The notes: generated by a model not told the origin, from the letters alone. A DNA stretch of 64,000 nucleotides from Alkaliphilus sp. B6464 (GCF_018141165.1 NZ_CP058557.1:2232001-2296000); one strand, 5' to 3'. Positions 8,741 to 16,779 are shown, numbered from the stretch's first letter. Translations and numbers: made by a program.

Positions 8741-8917
8741 ATGCTTAAAGGCACTACAATTAAGGGATTTTTATTTGGATTGATATCTTATTTTGTAGTA
8801 ACTACGATATTAAGTTTCTTTGGCAGAAATACACAAGTGATGAGATCTATAAGCTTTGTGACTATAATGCTGATAGCTTATTTTATCATTCCGTTTTACA
8901 AGAAGAATAGGTCGTAA
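8741..8917 (+). CDS. Small two-helix membrane protein
   Basis: The 58-codon frame starts at ATG 8741 with GGGTGGTGA just upstream. The product has two hydrophobic helices (about residues 9-27 and 37-51) separated by a short polar turn (GRNTQVMRS), and a basic C-terminus (YKKNRS). I do not recognise it. Its stop codon lies inside the following short spacer, as expected for a small cassette gene that ends directly at the repeat. Confidence 0.6.
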   Translation: MLKGTTIKGFLFGLISYFVVTTILSFFGRNTQVMRSISFVTIMLIAYFIIPFYKKNRS

Positions 8918-8960
8918 TATCTTTTTTAGGCGCAACAGATGAAAAATGCGAACTTAGTGT
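8911..8960 (+). repeat. Short tail-type spacer
   Basis: GTCGTAATATCTTTTTTAGG is followed by CGCAACAG and ends in AATGCGAAC. The ends are roughly inverted (TCGTAATA versus AATGCGA). It starts within the stop codon of the preceding small membrane protein gene. Confidence 0.6.
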
Positions 8961-9013
8961 AAGTGACACAACTTTAAGTTAAAGCAAATAATAATCTAGG
9001 GAAGGAAGATAGG

Positions 9014-9811
9014 ATGATTGGCAATATATTGGATGAAAAGATATATGAAAAATATGATGAAAAATTAAAACAAGTTTTTAAATTTCACAAGATAGTAAGG
9101 GTTATTGATAATTCATTAGAAAAACTGTATCCAGTAGCGATAGTTGAGGATAATAATTATATATTATTTGACCTAGATAAAGCTAAGAAGAAGTATATCT
9201 TTATCAAGGCCCATCCTATTAAAATGAAAGTACCTAAAGGTATAATAGCAGCTATGGATTTAGATTTCTATGACTACAAACTAGCGGCTGTCATATCATC
9301 TGAGGTATTAGATGATATTGAGGGATATGCATTGCTTTTTCACGAATTTGTACATTGTCACCAATTTTATAAATGTGAATTAGAGTTAAAAAAAGGCTTA
9401 AAAATATATGATGAAGCTATGAAGAAAAAGGATTATATGTGGGAATTAAATCATCCATTTCCATATACAGATCCATTCTTTGTTAAATATACTTTAGAAA
9501 TAGACAAGCATTTCAAAATGAATGAATATCAAAAAGTAAAAGAGTATTATTTTCATATGAAGGATTATTTAAATAGGATTGATTTTGAATATATGATTTG
9601 GCAGCAATGGAAAGAAGGATTTGCAAGGTTTATTGAAAACAAAACAAGAGAGAACCTTAAACTAGTAACAAATTACCAGAATATAAAACAACCATTTAAT
9701 CGGGTTAGTTTTTATGAAATTGGGAGTAGATACATAAATTTAATAAAATCTAATAGTGAAGAGCAGAAATATGATATAGAAGATTTATTTTATGAAATGT
9801 TAGCTAGATAG
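9014..9811 (+). CDS. Putative zinc metallopeptidase-like protein
   Basis: This 265-aa protein without signal peptide or membrane segments has an H-E-F-V-H motif (about residue 111, in ALLFHEFVHCHQF) matching the HExxH zinc site of zincins. A plausible third ligand Glu lies about 90 residues later in WKEGFARFIENK, as in gluzincins. No named family is recognised. ATG 9014 has GGGAAGGA 6 nt upstream. It is a single-gene unit after a short spacer. Activity is inferred from the motif only. Confidence 0.6.
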   Translation: MIGNILDEKIYEKYDEKLKQVFKFHKIVRVIDNSLEKLYPVAIVEDNNYILFDLDKAKKKYIFIKAHPIKMKVPKGIIAAMDLDFYDYKLAAVISSEVLDDIEGYALLFHEFVHCHQFYKCELELKKGLKIYDEAMKKKDYMWELNHPFPYTDPFFVKYTLEIDKHFKMNEYQKVKEYYFHMKDYLNRIDFEYMIWQQWKEGFARFIENKTRENLKLVTNYQNIKQPFNRVSFYEIGSRYINLIKSNSEEQKYDIEDLFYEMLAR

Positions 9812-10034
9812 GCGTAAATTGACATCAGTTGTTAGTTAGATATTAGACTATATTTTTTGGAAATTAAAACTTGATACAACTTTAGTTCTACTATTTGCAT
9901 TATTATAGGATTTGGATTTATAAAGTTGATATAGCACTCAAAAATAAATTTGAAGGTAAAAAAATGAGTCTAATCCTTAGATGTCATATGACAGATAATT
10001 CTTATATTGTTAAGAAGTAAAACTGATATTTATG

Positions 10035-10235
10035 TTGCATCATCCCTTTAAAGCGTAATAACTAAAAAATAAAATATTTTATTTTAATACCGCATTATTC
10101 AGAAATGGATAAGCGGTATTTTTTATGTCGCATTACAAGTATTATCTGCAACTAATGAAGAAAATGCGAATTAAAATGTTCTTTGAAAATTTAATAATGC
10201 GATATTTACAAAATATGTTATAATTGATTCATGAT
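10035..10235 (+). repeat. Spacer copy 3 (full)
   Basis: The tail motif (TTTAAAGCGTAATAACTA) precedes a hairpin with perfect arms TACCGC (10088-10093) and GCGGTA (10113-10118) plus a T-run. The palindrome arms TTATGTCGCATT and AATGCGAATTAA follow, then boxA-like TGTTCTTTGAAAATTTAA from 10177 and TATAAT at 10219-10224. The wider gap 9812-10371 holds only this spacer and unremarkable AT-rich DNA. Confidence 0.8.
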
Positions 10236-10371
10236 AGTAAGAGAAGGTTAAGTAAAGATTATTTATATGACATACAGATAAATAGGAATTTGGAACATAG
10301 ATTAAAAAATGCTATTTCACAAGAATGTCTTGTGTATATATATCTTATTGTTAAGGAAGGAGATGATACAT

Positions 10372-10428
10372 ATGAAGTTATATAAAATTATACATCTTAA
10401 AAACATGAGGAGGGTGACTATATTTTAG
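10372..10428 (+). CDS. Possible 18-residue leader peptide
   Basis: This short frame has an exceptionally strong Shine-Dalgarno region (AAGGAAGGAGATGATAC just before ATG 10372). It ends 21 nt before the DJ-1/PfpI gene start. GGAGGGT (about 10409-10415) can pair with AGCCTTCC around its stop, so the 3' end of the leader could sequester or expose translation signals. The peptide itself is basic and unremarkable. It could be an attenuation leader or simply the remnant of a deleted gene. Confidence 0.35.
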   Translation: MKLYKIIHLKNMRRVTIF

Positions 10429-10449
10429 CCTTCCTAAAGACAGGAGGAT

Positions 10450-11037
10450 ATGATGAATAATATTAAAAATGAAGTACTGATTGTATTGACAGAACGATGG
10501 AATGATTGGGAAGCAAGTTATGCCATTGCAGTTGCCAATTCTTTTTCAGATTATGTGGTTAAAACAATTGCAGTTGATGATGTTCCGAAGACATCAATGG
10601 GCGGCATCAATGCGTCTATTGACTACAATATAAATGATTATCAGAATTTCAATAACCTTGCCATGGTTATTCTCCCAGGTGGTCTTTCGTGGGAAGAAAA
10701 TGATTATAGGGAAATTGCAGAGTTTATTAAGAAGCTCATGGAATTACACATTCCTATAGCCGCTATTTGTGGATCAACTACTTTCTTATGCAAGCATGGG
10801 TTACTTGATAATGTAAAGCATACAGGAGACAGCCTAGAATTATTTCAAAAACAAAAAGGATATAGGGGAGAAGCGTTTTATATCCATGCGCAGGTGGTTG
10901 TTGACAATAAAGTTATCACTGCAAATGAAACTGCTGCTGTTGAATTTGCTTATGAAATTTTTAAAATATTAGAGATTGACAGTGACGAAGAAATGGCGCA
11001 ATGGTATGATAACTTTAAAAATGGTGCAATTCGCTAG
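10450..11037 (+). CDS. DJ-1/PfpI family protein
   Basis: This 195-aa class I glutamine amidotransferase-like protein has the nucleophile elbow Ala-Ile-Cys-Gly-Ser (about residue 110). A conserved Glu region (GGLSWEEND, about 76-84) and VILPGG precede it. DJ-1/PfpI members act as deglycases, chaperones or stress proteins; this one resembles the stand-alone bacterial subgroup without a fused regulator. AGGAGG precedes ATG 10450; ATG 10453 is an alternative. The family call is firm, the function open. Confidence 0.88.
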   Translation: MMNNIKNEVLIVLTERWNDWEASYAIAVANSFSDYVVKTIAVDDVPKTSMGGINASIDYNINDYQNFNNLAMVILPGGLSWEENDYREIAEFIKKLMELHIPIAAICGSTTFLCKHGLLDNVKHTGDSLELFQKQKGYRGEAFYIHAQVVVDNKVITANETAAVEFAYEIFKILEIDSDEEMAQWYDNFKNGAIR

Positions 11038-11104
11038 AATGTGAGTAAAATCATATCGACAAATTCCAATTTATCTAAGAAATTAGATAAAATTTAATAT
11101 GAAT

Positions 11105-11365
11105 AATTTTAATATTTAACGTCGCAAGTGAAAAAATGAACAACTTATAAAAATGCCGTATTATTCAGAAATGGATTTTGCGGTATTTTTATGTCACATT
11201 TCAAGATTTAGCTGTAATTAATGAAGAAAATGTGACGTAATTAATAAGATTAAAAATGTGAATAATGTTCTTTGAAGACTGAATAATACGGTATTAAAAT
11301 CAGAAAAATACTACAATAATATAGAAAATATGGTATAATTTCCTTGTCAGATAAATCGGATTAGA
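11105..11365 (+). repeat. Spacer copy 4 (full, best-conserved palindrome)
   Basis: The tail motif (TTTAACGTCGCAAG) is followed by a hairpin at 11154-11189 ending CGGTATTTTT. The palindrome arms are TTATGTCACATTTC and GAAAATGTGACGTAA, nearly complete. BoxA-like TGTTCTTTGAAGACTGAA starts at 11266 and TATAAT lies at 11334-11339, ending CAGATAAATCGGATTAG. The CAC/GTG arm bases here correspond to CGC/GCG in copy 3. Confidence 0.82.
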
Positions 11366-11418
11366 TGAATTATGCTCAGCTAAGACTGTACATAAAACAA
11401 TAAGGGGGGAGGTAACGA

Positions 11419-11865
11419 GTGGGATATAGTTTGCGGCCAATTACTGTTGACGATAAGAACTTTATTTATGATGTCAAAAAATCCTCTAATTATGAGTATA
11501 TTAATCGCATATGGGGATGGGATGAGGATTATCAAAGAAGAGACTTTGATTCGGATTTCAATGACAATTTTAACGATTTTTGTATTATATGTGTTAATGG
11601 TTCTGATGTTGGATTTCTACAAACAAATACTACAATTAACAGTGTTAATATTACTGAAATACATATCATCCCCACATTTCAGGGAAAAAGAATAGGCAAA
11701 AATATTTTACAAGATATAATTTCAAAAGCATTATCAGAGGATAAGACCATAACGATAGGTTGTTTTAAAGAAAATGAAGGCGGTAAAAGATTATATCTAC
11801 AATTAGGATTTAGTATAATAAAAACAACTGCTACTCATTATGAATTTCAGTACATAGAAAAATGA
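11419..11865 (+). CDS. GNAT family N-acetyltransferase
   Basis: This 148-aa acetyltransferase has the acetyl-CoA pyrophosphate loop FQGKRIGKNILQDIIS (about residues 93-108, Q/R-x-x-G-x-G/A type) and a C-terminal NEGGKRLYLQLGF strand-helix. The substrate is unknown. The GTG at 11419 follows GGGGGGAGG by about 7 nt. It is a single-gene unit between a full spacer and a short spacer. Confidence 0.88.
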   Translation: MGYSLRPITVDDKNFIYDVKKSSNYEYINRIWGWDEDYQRRDFDSDFNDNFNDFCIICVNGSDVGFLQTNTTINSVNITEIHIIPTFQGKRIGKNILQDIISKALSEDKTITIGCFKENEGGKRLYLQLGFSIIKTTATHYEFQYIEK

Positions 11866-11889
11866 GGATTTTTTTATAATTTTAGTAGA

Positions 11890-11943
11890 TTCGTACAATC
11901 TTTTTTAGACGCAACAGTAAAAAATTATGTACTAAATGCGAAT
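11890..11943 (+). repeat. Short tail-type spacer
   Basis: TTCGTACAATCTTTTTTAGA is followed by CGCAACAGTAAAAAATT and ends AAATGCGAA. Its ends TTCGTA and TGCGAA are near-inverted. Confidence 0.6.
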
Positions 11944-11989
11944 AAACTAAACATAAATTTAAGGATTAATACCAAAGGAGATATAAACA

Positions 11990-12841
11990 ATGATAAAAAC
12001 AATTCAAAGATTAGATGAAGTAATGGATTTTGCATGGGAGTTGAGTCAGAATAAATTGCATGCCAGTTATCCGAGGTTAAATTCAATAGAGAGGATTAAA
12101 GAAGAGCTTGAAAAAGCCATCAATTTGGAGAACCGTAATATAATAGCCTATTATCATCAAGATGTACTATGCGGAGTTTGTTTTTATTTTTGGATAAGTG
12201 ATGAAAAATATGCACAAACATCAGGATTTTTAATAAGGGAGAATTATGACCAAATTGCAGATGAGTTTATTAATCATATAAGTAAGCAGTTGCCAGGATA
12301 TGAACTATTCATAGGTGTACCATTTACTAATAAAAATGCAAATGAATATTTTAAGGAAAAGAATATTGAGTGTGAAAATAGTCTTGTTACAAGAATATGT
12401 AATTTAGAGCCTCGTACAAATCAAAGATATGATTGTATAGAGGAAATTAACAAAAACAATTTTGAAGAATATGCTGTATTCCATGACAAATATGCCATCC
12501 CTACAGGGACATATTTTAATAGTAAAAATTTGCGAAAGGAAATAGAACGCTTTCGAATATTTGCCTTTAGACAAGATGGGGAGATACATGGTAGTATTTT
12601 TGTTAAAGCAGGTAAAGATATTTCGGATGTAATTGGATTATTTATTGATGAGGAATATAAAAATAAAGGTATTGAAAGTATCTTAATAAATGAAATGCTG
12701 ACGCAATTATACAATGAATTTGGTGCAATAAAGGAAATTTTATATTTTATCGATGAAGATTCTACTGATGAATTTAATTTGGCATTAATTGCAGGCTTTG
12801 AGATTAAAGAAAAGTATAGATTGTATAAATGTATACTTTAG
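11990..12841 (+). CDS. GNAT family N-acetyltransferase, 283 aa with two GNAT-like halves
   Basis: Two successive GNAT-like halves make up this protein. The C-terminal one is clearer, with VIGLFIDEEYKNKGIESILI (about residues 207-226) as the acetyl-CoA-binding region. The N-terminal half (about 1-130) looks like a degenerate copy. The substrate is unknown. AAGGAGAT sits 9 nt before ATG 11990. It is the third acetyltransferase of the array. The following full spacer starts directly after its stop codon. Confidence 0.8.
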   Translation: MIKTIQRLDEVMDFAWELSQNKLHASYPRLNSIERIKEELEKAINLENRNIIAYYHQDVLCGVCFYFWISDEKYAQTSGFLIRENYDQIADEFINHISKQLPGYELFIGVPFTNKNANEYFKEKNIECENSLVTRICNLEPRTNQRYDCIEEINKNNFEEYAVFHDKYAIPTGTYFNSKNLRKEIERFRIFAFRQDGEIHGSIFVKAGKDISDVIGLFIDEEYKNKGIESILINEMLTQLYNEFGAIKEILYFIDEDSTDEFNLALIAGFEIKEKYRLYKCIL

Positions 12842-13110
12842 TTCGTAACTTTTATATTAGATGTAATAAGGATAAAAACACGAATAACTATTTAAAGTAC
12901 CGTATTACTCAGAAATGAATTGTGCGGTATTTTTTATGTCGCATTTTAAGATTTAACTGCCACTAATGAAGAAAATACGACATAGATATTAAATTTTAAC
13001 TGGAAGTAATGTTCTTTGAAAACTGAATAATACGGTATTATGAAGTGAAAATGTAATATAATAATACGGAAAATATGGTATAATTTTCTTGTTAGATAGA
13101 TCAGATTAGT
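12842..13110 (+). repeat. Spacer copy 5 (full)
   Basis: The tail motif (TTATATTAGATGTAATAAGG) precedes a hairpin with arms TACCGTA (12898-12904) and TGCGGTA (12923-12929) and a T-run. The palindrome arms TTATGTCGCATTTT and AAAATACGACATAG follow. BoxA-like TGTTCTTTGAAAACTGAA starts at 13010 and TATAAT lies at 13079-13084, ending AGATAGATCAGATTAG. It fills the whole gap between two genes. Confidence 0.82.
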
Positions 13111-13143
13111 AGAATATTACGTAACACTAAGGGGCGATTAATT

Positions 13144-13623
13144 TTGAAGCAATTAGAAATAGCAATTGAATTAAGGAAAGAAGGAAAACTACAAGAATCA
13201 AATGAAATTTTAATAAATCTTGCAAATGCACATCCCAACGATTCAATAATTAACTATCAGTGTGCATGGAGTTTTGATGCTTTGGGTTTAGAGAAAAATG
13301 CAGTACTGTATTATGAAAAAGCTATTTCGATTGGACTGCCTGATAAGGAACTGCGGGATGCCTTTTTAGGTTTAGGAAGTACATATAGAGTACTAGGGCA
13401 ATATAAAAAATCAAAAGAGGTATTTGAGAAAGGTTTGGCTAAGTTTACACAAGATAGAGCTATTAAAGTTTTCTATGCAATGACTTTATACAACTTAAAT
13501 GAATATTCTAGAGCAATGGAAATTTTACTATATAATTTAGCTCAAACATCTTCAGACGATAACATAAAGAATTATAAAAAAGCAATAGAATTTTATTCTA
13601 ATAAGCTAGATGAAATATGGTAA
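13144..13623 (+). CDS. Tetratricopeptide repeat protein
   Basis: This 159-aa all-helical protein consists of about four TPR-like helix pairs (for example YQCAWSFDALGLEKNAVLYY and LGSTYRVLGQYKKSKEVFEK). There is no signal peptide. It is probably a small cytoplasmic scaffold; the partner is unknown. The start is TTG 13144, with AAGGGGCG about 8 nt upstream. It resembles TPR proteins found as stand-alone accessory genes in Firmicutes. Confidence 0.8.
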   Translation: MKQLEIAIELRKEGKLQESNEILINLANAHPNDSIINYQCAWSFDALGLEKNAVLYYEKAISIGLPDKELRDAFLGLGSTYRVLGQYKKSKEVFEKGLAKFTQDRAIKVFYAMTLYNLNEYSRAMEILLYNLAQTSSDDNIKNYKKAIEFYSNKLDEIW

Positions 13624-13633
13624 TTTTAATAAA

Positions 13634-13680
13634 CATTATATTTTTTAGACGTAACAGTAGAATATGACGAATTAGTGAAT
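13634..13680 (+). repeat. Short tail-type spacer
   Basis: ATTATATTTTTTAGACGTAA is followed by CAGTAGAATATGACGAATTAGTG. It matches the cores at 3908, 8924 and 11899. Confidence 0.6.
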
Positions 13681-13704
13681 TACAAAACACTATGGAGGGT
13701 TGAT

Positions 13705-14237
13705 ATGGAAAAGGCAATATATGTAATTACTGGTGTTATGGCTTCTGGAAAATCAACTATTGCTGAAGCTTTGGCAAAAAGTCTAGACAAATGTGTTCAT
13801 CTACGAGGCGATGTTTTTAGGAAGATGATTATTACTGGTAGAGAGGAATGTGTGAGTATCCAAATAAAGAGGCTTTACATCAATTGGATATGAGATATTC
13901 TATTACCGCAAAAGTAGCCATAGAGTATTATAATAATGGTTTTTCTGTTGTTGTACAGGGCAATTTCCTTGGAGAAAAGCTTTTATACTTTATAGAACTT
14001 TTAAAGGAGTACCCGGCTTATGTTATTGTATTAAATCCTGATATTAAATCTATTGAGCAACGTGAACAAAAGAGAGACAAAAAAGGATATGTCGGTTTTA
14101 CAGTTGAAAGTCTATACAATATTTTCATTGAAGAAACACCTAAAATTGGTCTTTGGTTAGACACTACGAATATGTCTATAGAAGAAGCAGTTAATGAAAT
14201 CCTAACAAGAGCTGATAATGAAGCGAAATATAAATAA
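13705..14237 (+). pseudogene. P-loop kinase-like gene with a one-base frameshift
   Basis: The first frame (ATG 13705, GAGG upstream) encodes a nucleotide kinase-like N-terminus with P-loop GVMASGKST (about residues 8-16). It then runs out of frame after GREE. The second frame (from 13848) continues MCEYPNKEALHQLDMRYS and the rest of a small kinase, to a total of about 178 aa. Restoring one A after GAGGAA near 13846 joins the two. Relatives include AAA family/zeta-toxin-like or shikimate-kinase-like proteins; the substrate is unknown. It may be a true inactivation or a sequencing error. Confidence 0.7.
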
Positions 14238-14326
14238 TTTATGCTTAGCTGCTACGTATTATTATTATATTGTTCATCAGTAAAATATAGTGAACAAGGA
14301 TAAGTAAATAAAGGGTGGTGAGAGAA

Positions 14327-14728
14327 ATGAAATTTGGTAACTTTGATATAGATTGTGATATTGTAGCTACACAAAAATATCGTGACTATTACAATGAAAA
14401 ATGCGAATGCGAAGAATGTGGCTATTTTAGAAATAATTTTAATATATACTATCCTAAGATTGTTGAAATTCTTTCGTGGTTTGGTATTGATATTATGTAT
14501 CCGTTGGAAATAATGGATTTGGGAATAGACAGAGATAAAAACAAAATAGAATATAGCGTATATTATTCGGTAAAAGGGAAACTTCCAATTGATAAGATTG
14601 AACATATAGATGATGAAGTATCTTTTATCTTAAGGAATTGGAATATAGCGAGTGAATCATATTCTAATACAGGAATGATAGCACCATATTTTATTGTGGA
14701 AGTGTCAAATATCTTTTTACCTTATTAA
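14327..14728 (+). CDS. Unrecognised small protein
   Basis: The product is about 133 aa, cytoplasmic and acidic, with a C-x-C-x2-C cluster (KCECEECGY, about residues 25-33) that might bind metal. No family is recognised. ATG 14327 is preferred because AAGGGTGG lies 8 nt upstream; GTG codons at 14315 and 14318 are in frame but overlap that ribosome-binding site. The spacing after the kinase remnant contains no repeat. Confidence 0.6.
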   Translation: MKFGNFDIDCDIVATQKYRDYYNEKCECEECGYFRNNFNIYYPKIVEILSWFGIDIMYPLEIMDLGIDRDKNKIEYSVYYSVKGKLPIDKIEHIDDEVSFILRNWNIASESYSNTGMIAPYFIVEVSNIFLPY

Positions 14729-14802
14729 TTCACATTATTGCAAATTAAGCGTCATAATTATTCAAATCCAATAATTAATTATAGATGAAATGGGGGATAC
14801 GA

Positions 14803-15513
14803 GTGGATTACTTAAGCACAGAAATCAGAAAAAGGCTTATTGAAAAAGGTGCCTCAATGGTAGGATTTGCGGACTTAAAAGACATTCCTGAAAACCAAAG
14901 AGAGGGTTATAGGTATGGAATCTCAATTGCAGTAGCATTGGATCCATCTATAATTGCTGGAATAGGGAATGGACCAACAAAAGATTATTATGATGAATAT
15001 ATAAGGAAAAATAACCTTCTAGATGAACTTGATGAATATGCAGCGGAGATTATAAAATCCAATGGATTTAGAGCGATACCTAAGGTAAGGAAAAGTGTAA
15101 CCACAGATGAAACAATCTTAAAAACTACTTTACCGCATAAAACAGTAGCAACTAGAGCAGGAATTGGATGGATTGGAAAGTGTGCTTTACTTGTTACAAA
15201 AGAGTTTGGTTCAGCTGTAAGGTTGTCCAGTGTGTTAACTGATGCAGAATTAGAGGTGGGATTACCAATAAATGAATCAAAATGCGGGGCTTGCAATATG
15301 TGTGAAAATTTATGTCCAGCTAATGCCGTGTTAGGAGTTAATTGGAATGTAAATATGGATAGAGATAACTATTTTAATGCTTTTAAGTGCAGAAATGAAG
15401 CGGGAAAAAGAAGTGATAAACTTGGAGTAACGGAAACAATTTGTGGAAAGTGCATATTGGTCTGTCCTTGGACACAGAGATATTTAAAGCTAAAAGAAAA
15501 TAAATCAGTATAA
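14803..15513 (+). CDS. Epoxyqueuosine reductase-like 4Fe-4S double-cluster protein
   Basis: The product is about 236 aa. It has the double 4Fe-4S cluster signature in its C-terminal third: CGACNMCENLCP (about residues 163-174) and, later, CGKCILVCPW. The preceding domain contains the TRAGIGWIGKCALLV segment typical of QueG-like proteins. It lacks the C-terminal HEAT repeats and is shorter than QueG, so it belongs to the QueG-like paralogue group of anaerobes, probably a redox protein of unknown substrate. GTG 14803 follows GGGGGAT; an in-frame ATG at 14785 overlaps that site. Confidence 0.8.
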   Translation: MDYLSTEIRKRLIEKGASMVGFADLKDIPENQREGYRYGISIAVALDPSIIAGIGNGPTKDYYDEYIRKNNLLDELDEYAAEIIKSNGFRAIPKVRKSVTTDETILKTTLPHKTVATRAGIGWIGKCALLVTKEFGSAVRLSSVLTDAELEVGLPINESKCGACNMCENLCPANAVLGVNWNVNMDRDNYFNAFKCRNEAGKRSDKLGVTETICGKCILVCPWTQRYLKLKENKSV

Positions 15514-15589
15514 AAAAATTAAGAATATATACATCATAGCAAACTTATTTATGAGTATAAAGGTTTTACTCTATGATTAGCTTAAAAAC

Positions 15590-15832
15590 AATACTTATAT
15601 TAAACTTCATGATTATAAAACTAAATATTCAAACAAAATACCGTATCATTCAGAACTGAATATGCGGTATTTTTTATGTCGCATTACAAGATTTAGATGC
15701 AACTAATGAAGATATCGTGAATTAAATAATGTTATTTGAAAACTGAATAATAAGGTATTTAAAAGCTAAGAATTTGCTATAGCAATGTAGAAAATATGGT
15801 ATAATTTTCTTGCGAGATAAATCAGATTAAGT
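15590..15832 (+). repeat. Spacer copy 6 (full, degenerate palindrome)
   Basis: The tail motif (TTATATTAAACTTCATGATT) precedes a hairpin with arms TACCGTA (15639-15645) and TGCGGTA (15663-15669) and a T-run. The palindrome left arm TTATGTCGCATTAC is kept while the right arm is degraded (ATCGTGAATTAA). The boxA-like block has one change (TGTTATTTGAAAACTGAA, from 15730). TATAAT lies at 15800-15805. Confidence 0.78.
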
Positions 15833-15861
15833 AGAAAAATTTCAAAATAGGAGGTTATTAA

Positions 15862-16251
15862 TTGCTCAAGAATGGATTTTTTATAAAAATATCTATACTT
15901 ATATTAACAATAATCTTATTCATTATTATGATTATGATATCAAATTTTATTGTTTTCTATCAGAGATACAGTGATAGTCAAAATTTAGCATCAATGTTAT
16001 TTGGAGGTATATTAGGAACCCTTTTAGGATTGATTGTAAGAATTGGACTAACATTAATGTTTTGGTATCTGTATAAGATTAAGTATCCAGATGAGAAGTG
16101 TAACCAAAGAATCGGGAAAAAGATAGTAGCTTCTTTCTTATTTTTAAGTATTACGTCAGCAGTGTATTTGAGTGCTGGAATGCCATTAATATTCATTATT
16201 TGTACTCTAGTAATGATAATAAGAGAACAAAAAAAGTGCTATGTAGCGTAG
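15862..16251 (+). CDS. Small membrane protein
   Basis: The 129-aa product has about four hydrophobic helices: an N-terminal segment (about 8-30), two in the middle (45-68, 88-110), and a final one before a basic tail (REQKKCYVA). No family is recognised. TTG 15862 follows AGGAGG by about 6 nt. It is a single-gene unit after full spacer copy 6. Confidence 0.65.
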   Translation: MLKNGFFIKISILILTIILFIIMIMISNFIVFYQRYSDSQNLASMLFGGILGTLLGLIVRIGLTLMFWYLYKIKYPDEKCNQRIGKKIVASFLFLSITSAVYLSAGMPLIFIICTLVMIIREQKKCYVA

Positions 16252-16330
16252 AAAAAAGAGATAAGAATATTATACGTCGTTTGATATAATGTTTGTAGAA
16301 AAAAATGAAATATTTTAGGAGGTGAAAATA

Positions 16331-16714
16331 TTGCTTAAAATCAAACTAGAAGACTTCATAAAGATATTAAGTAGTGATGTTTTAAAAAGTAATTCTTGTA
16401 TTGAAATGAACTTTTGCATTGATAATGCTGTAGAGTATGAAGATTGCTGGATGGGCAAAATGCCGGATAATGATACTATCAATAAAGAAATATATTGGTA
16501 TGGGTTGGTTGAAGATGGCTCACAATCGTATAATTATGCTTGCTTTGAAGAGATTTTAAATGCAAAAGTATTTAATAATAAGAGCATATGCGATATTTGG
16601 GAAAGAGTTACATGGTACTCATTAGATGGATGTAATATAGAAGAAATGCTACAATATTACATTGATGATGATTTGGGAAGACCAATAAGGTCTGCACCTA
16701 AAGGTATTAAGTAG
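16331..16714 (+). CDS. Unrecognised small acidic protein, last gene of the array
   Basis: The product is about 127 aa, acidic and without membrane segments (contains WMGKMPDNDTINKEIYWYG and a DDDLGRPIRS end). No family is recognised. TTG 16331 is preferred (AGGAGG at 16317-16322, spacing 8); GTG 16322 overlaps the ribosome-binding site. The upstream gap shows only a faint tail-type motif (TATACGTCGTTTGAT). A strong terminator follows. Confidence 0.55.
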   Translation: MLKIKLEDFIKILSSDVLKSNSCIEMNFCIDNAVEYEDCWMGKMPDNDTINKEIYWYGLVEDGSQSYNYACFEEILNAKVFNNKSICDIWERVTWYSLDGCNIEEMLQYYIDDDLGRPIRSAPKGIK

Positions 16715-16726
16715 AAATAAGTAAAC

Positions 16727-16779
16727 TACTTCTAGTATTGCATTAAAGAAATAATTTCTTTGATGCAATACTAGAAGTA
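16727..16779. terminator. Strong bidirectional terminator
   Basis: Twenty-six-bp arms (16727-16752 and 16754-16779) with a single non-Watson-Crick position and a one-base centre are followed by a T-rich run on the plus strand. It separates the plus-strand array from the minus-strand sodC gene and can end transcription from both sides. Confidence 0.85.

Noticed and set aside
14252-14605. A 117-codon minus-strand frame
   Set aside because: Shadow of the plus-strand gene at 14327-14728, with the low-complexity composition of antisense AT-rich DNA.
14988-15296. A 102-codon minus-strand frame
   Set aside because: Lies entirely inside the Fe-S protein gene with clear family motifs on the plus strand.
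1955-15832. Explaining the spacers as MITE insertions
   Set aside because: All copies face the same way, lie only between genes and include promoter and terminator at constant places; no target-site duplications were seen. It is not fully excluded.
1-16700. Calling the array a classical integron
   Set aside because: No IntI-type tyrosine recombinase is in the window and the spacers do not show the R'/R'' core consensus of attC; only the layout is similar.
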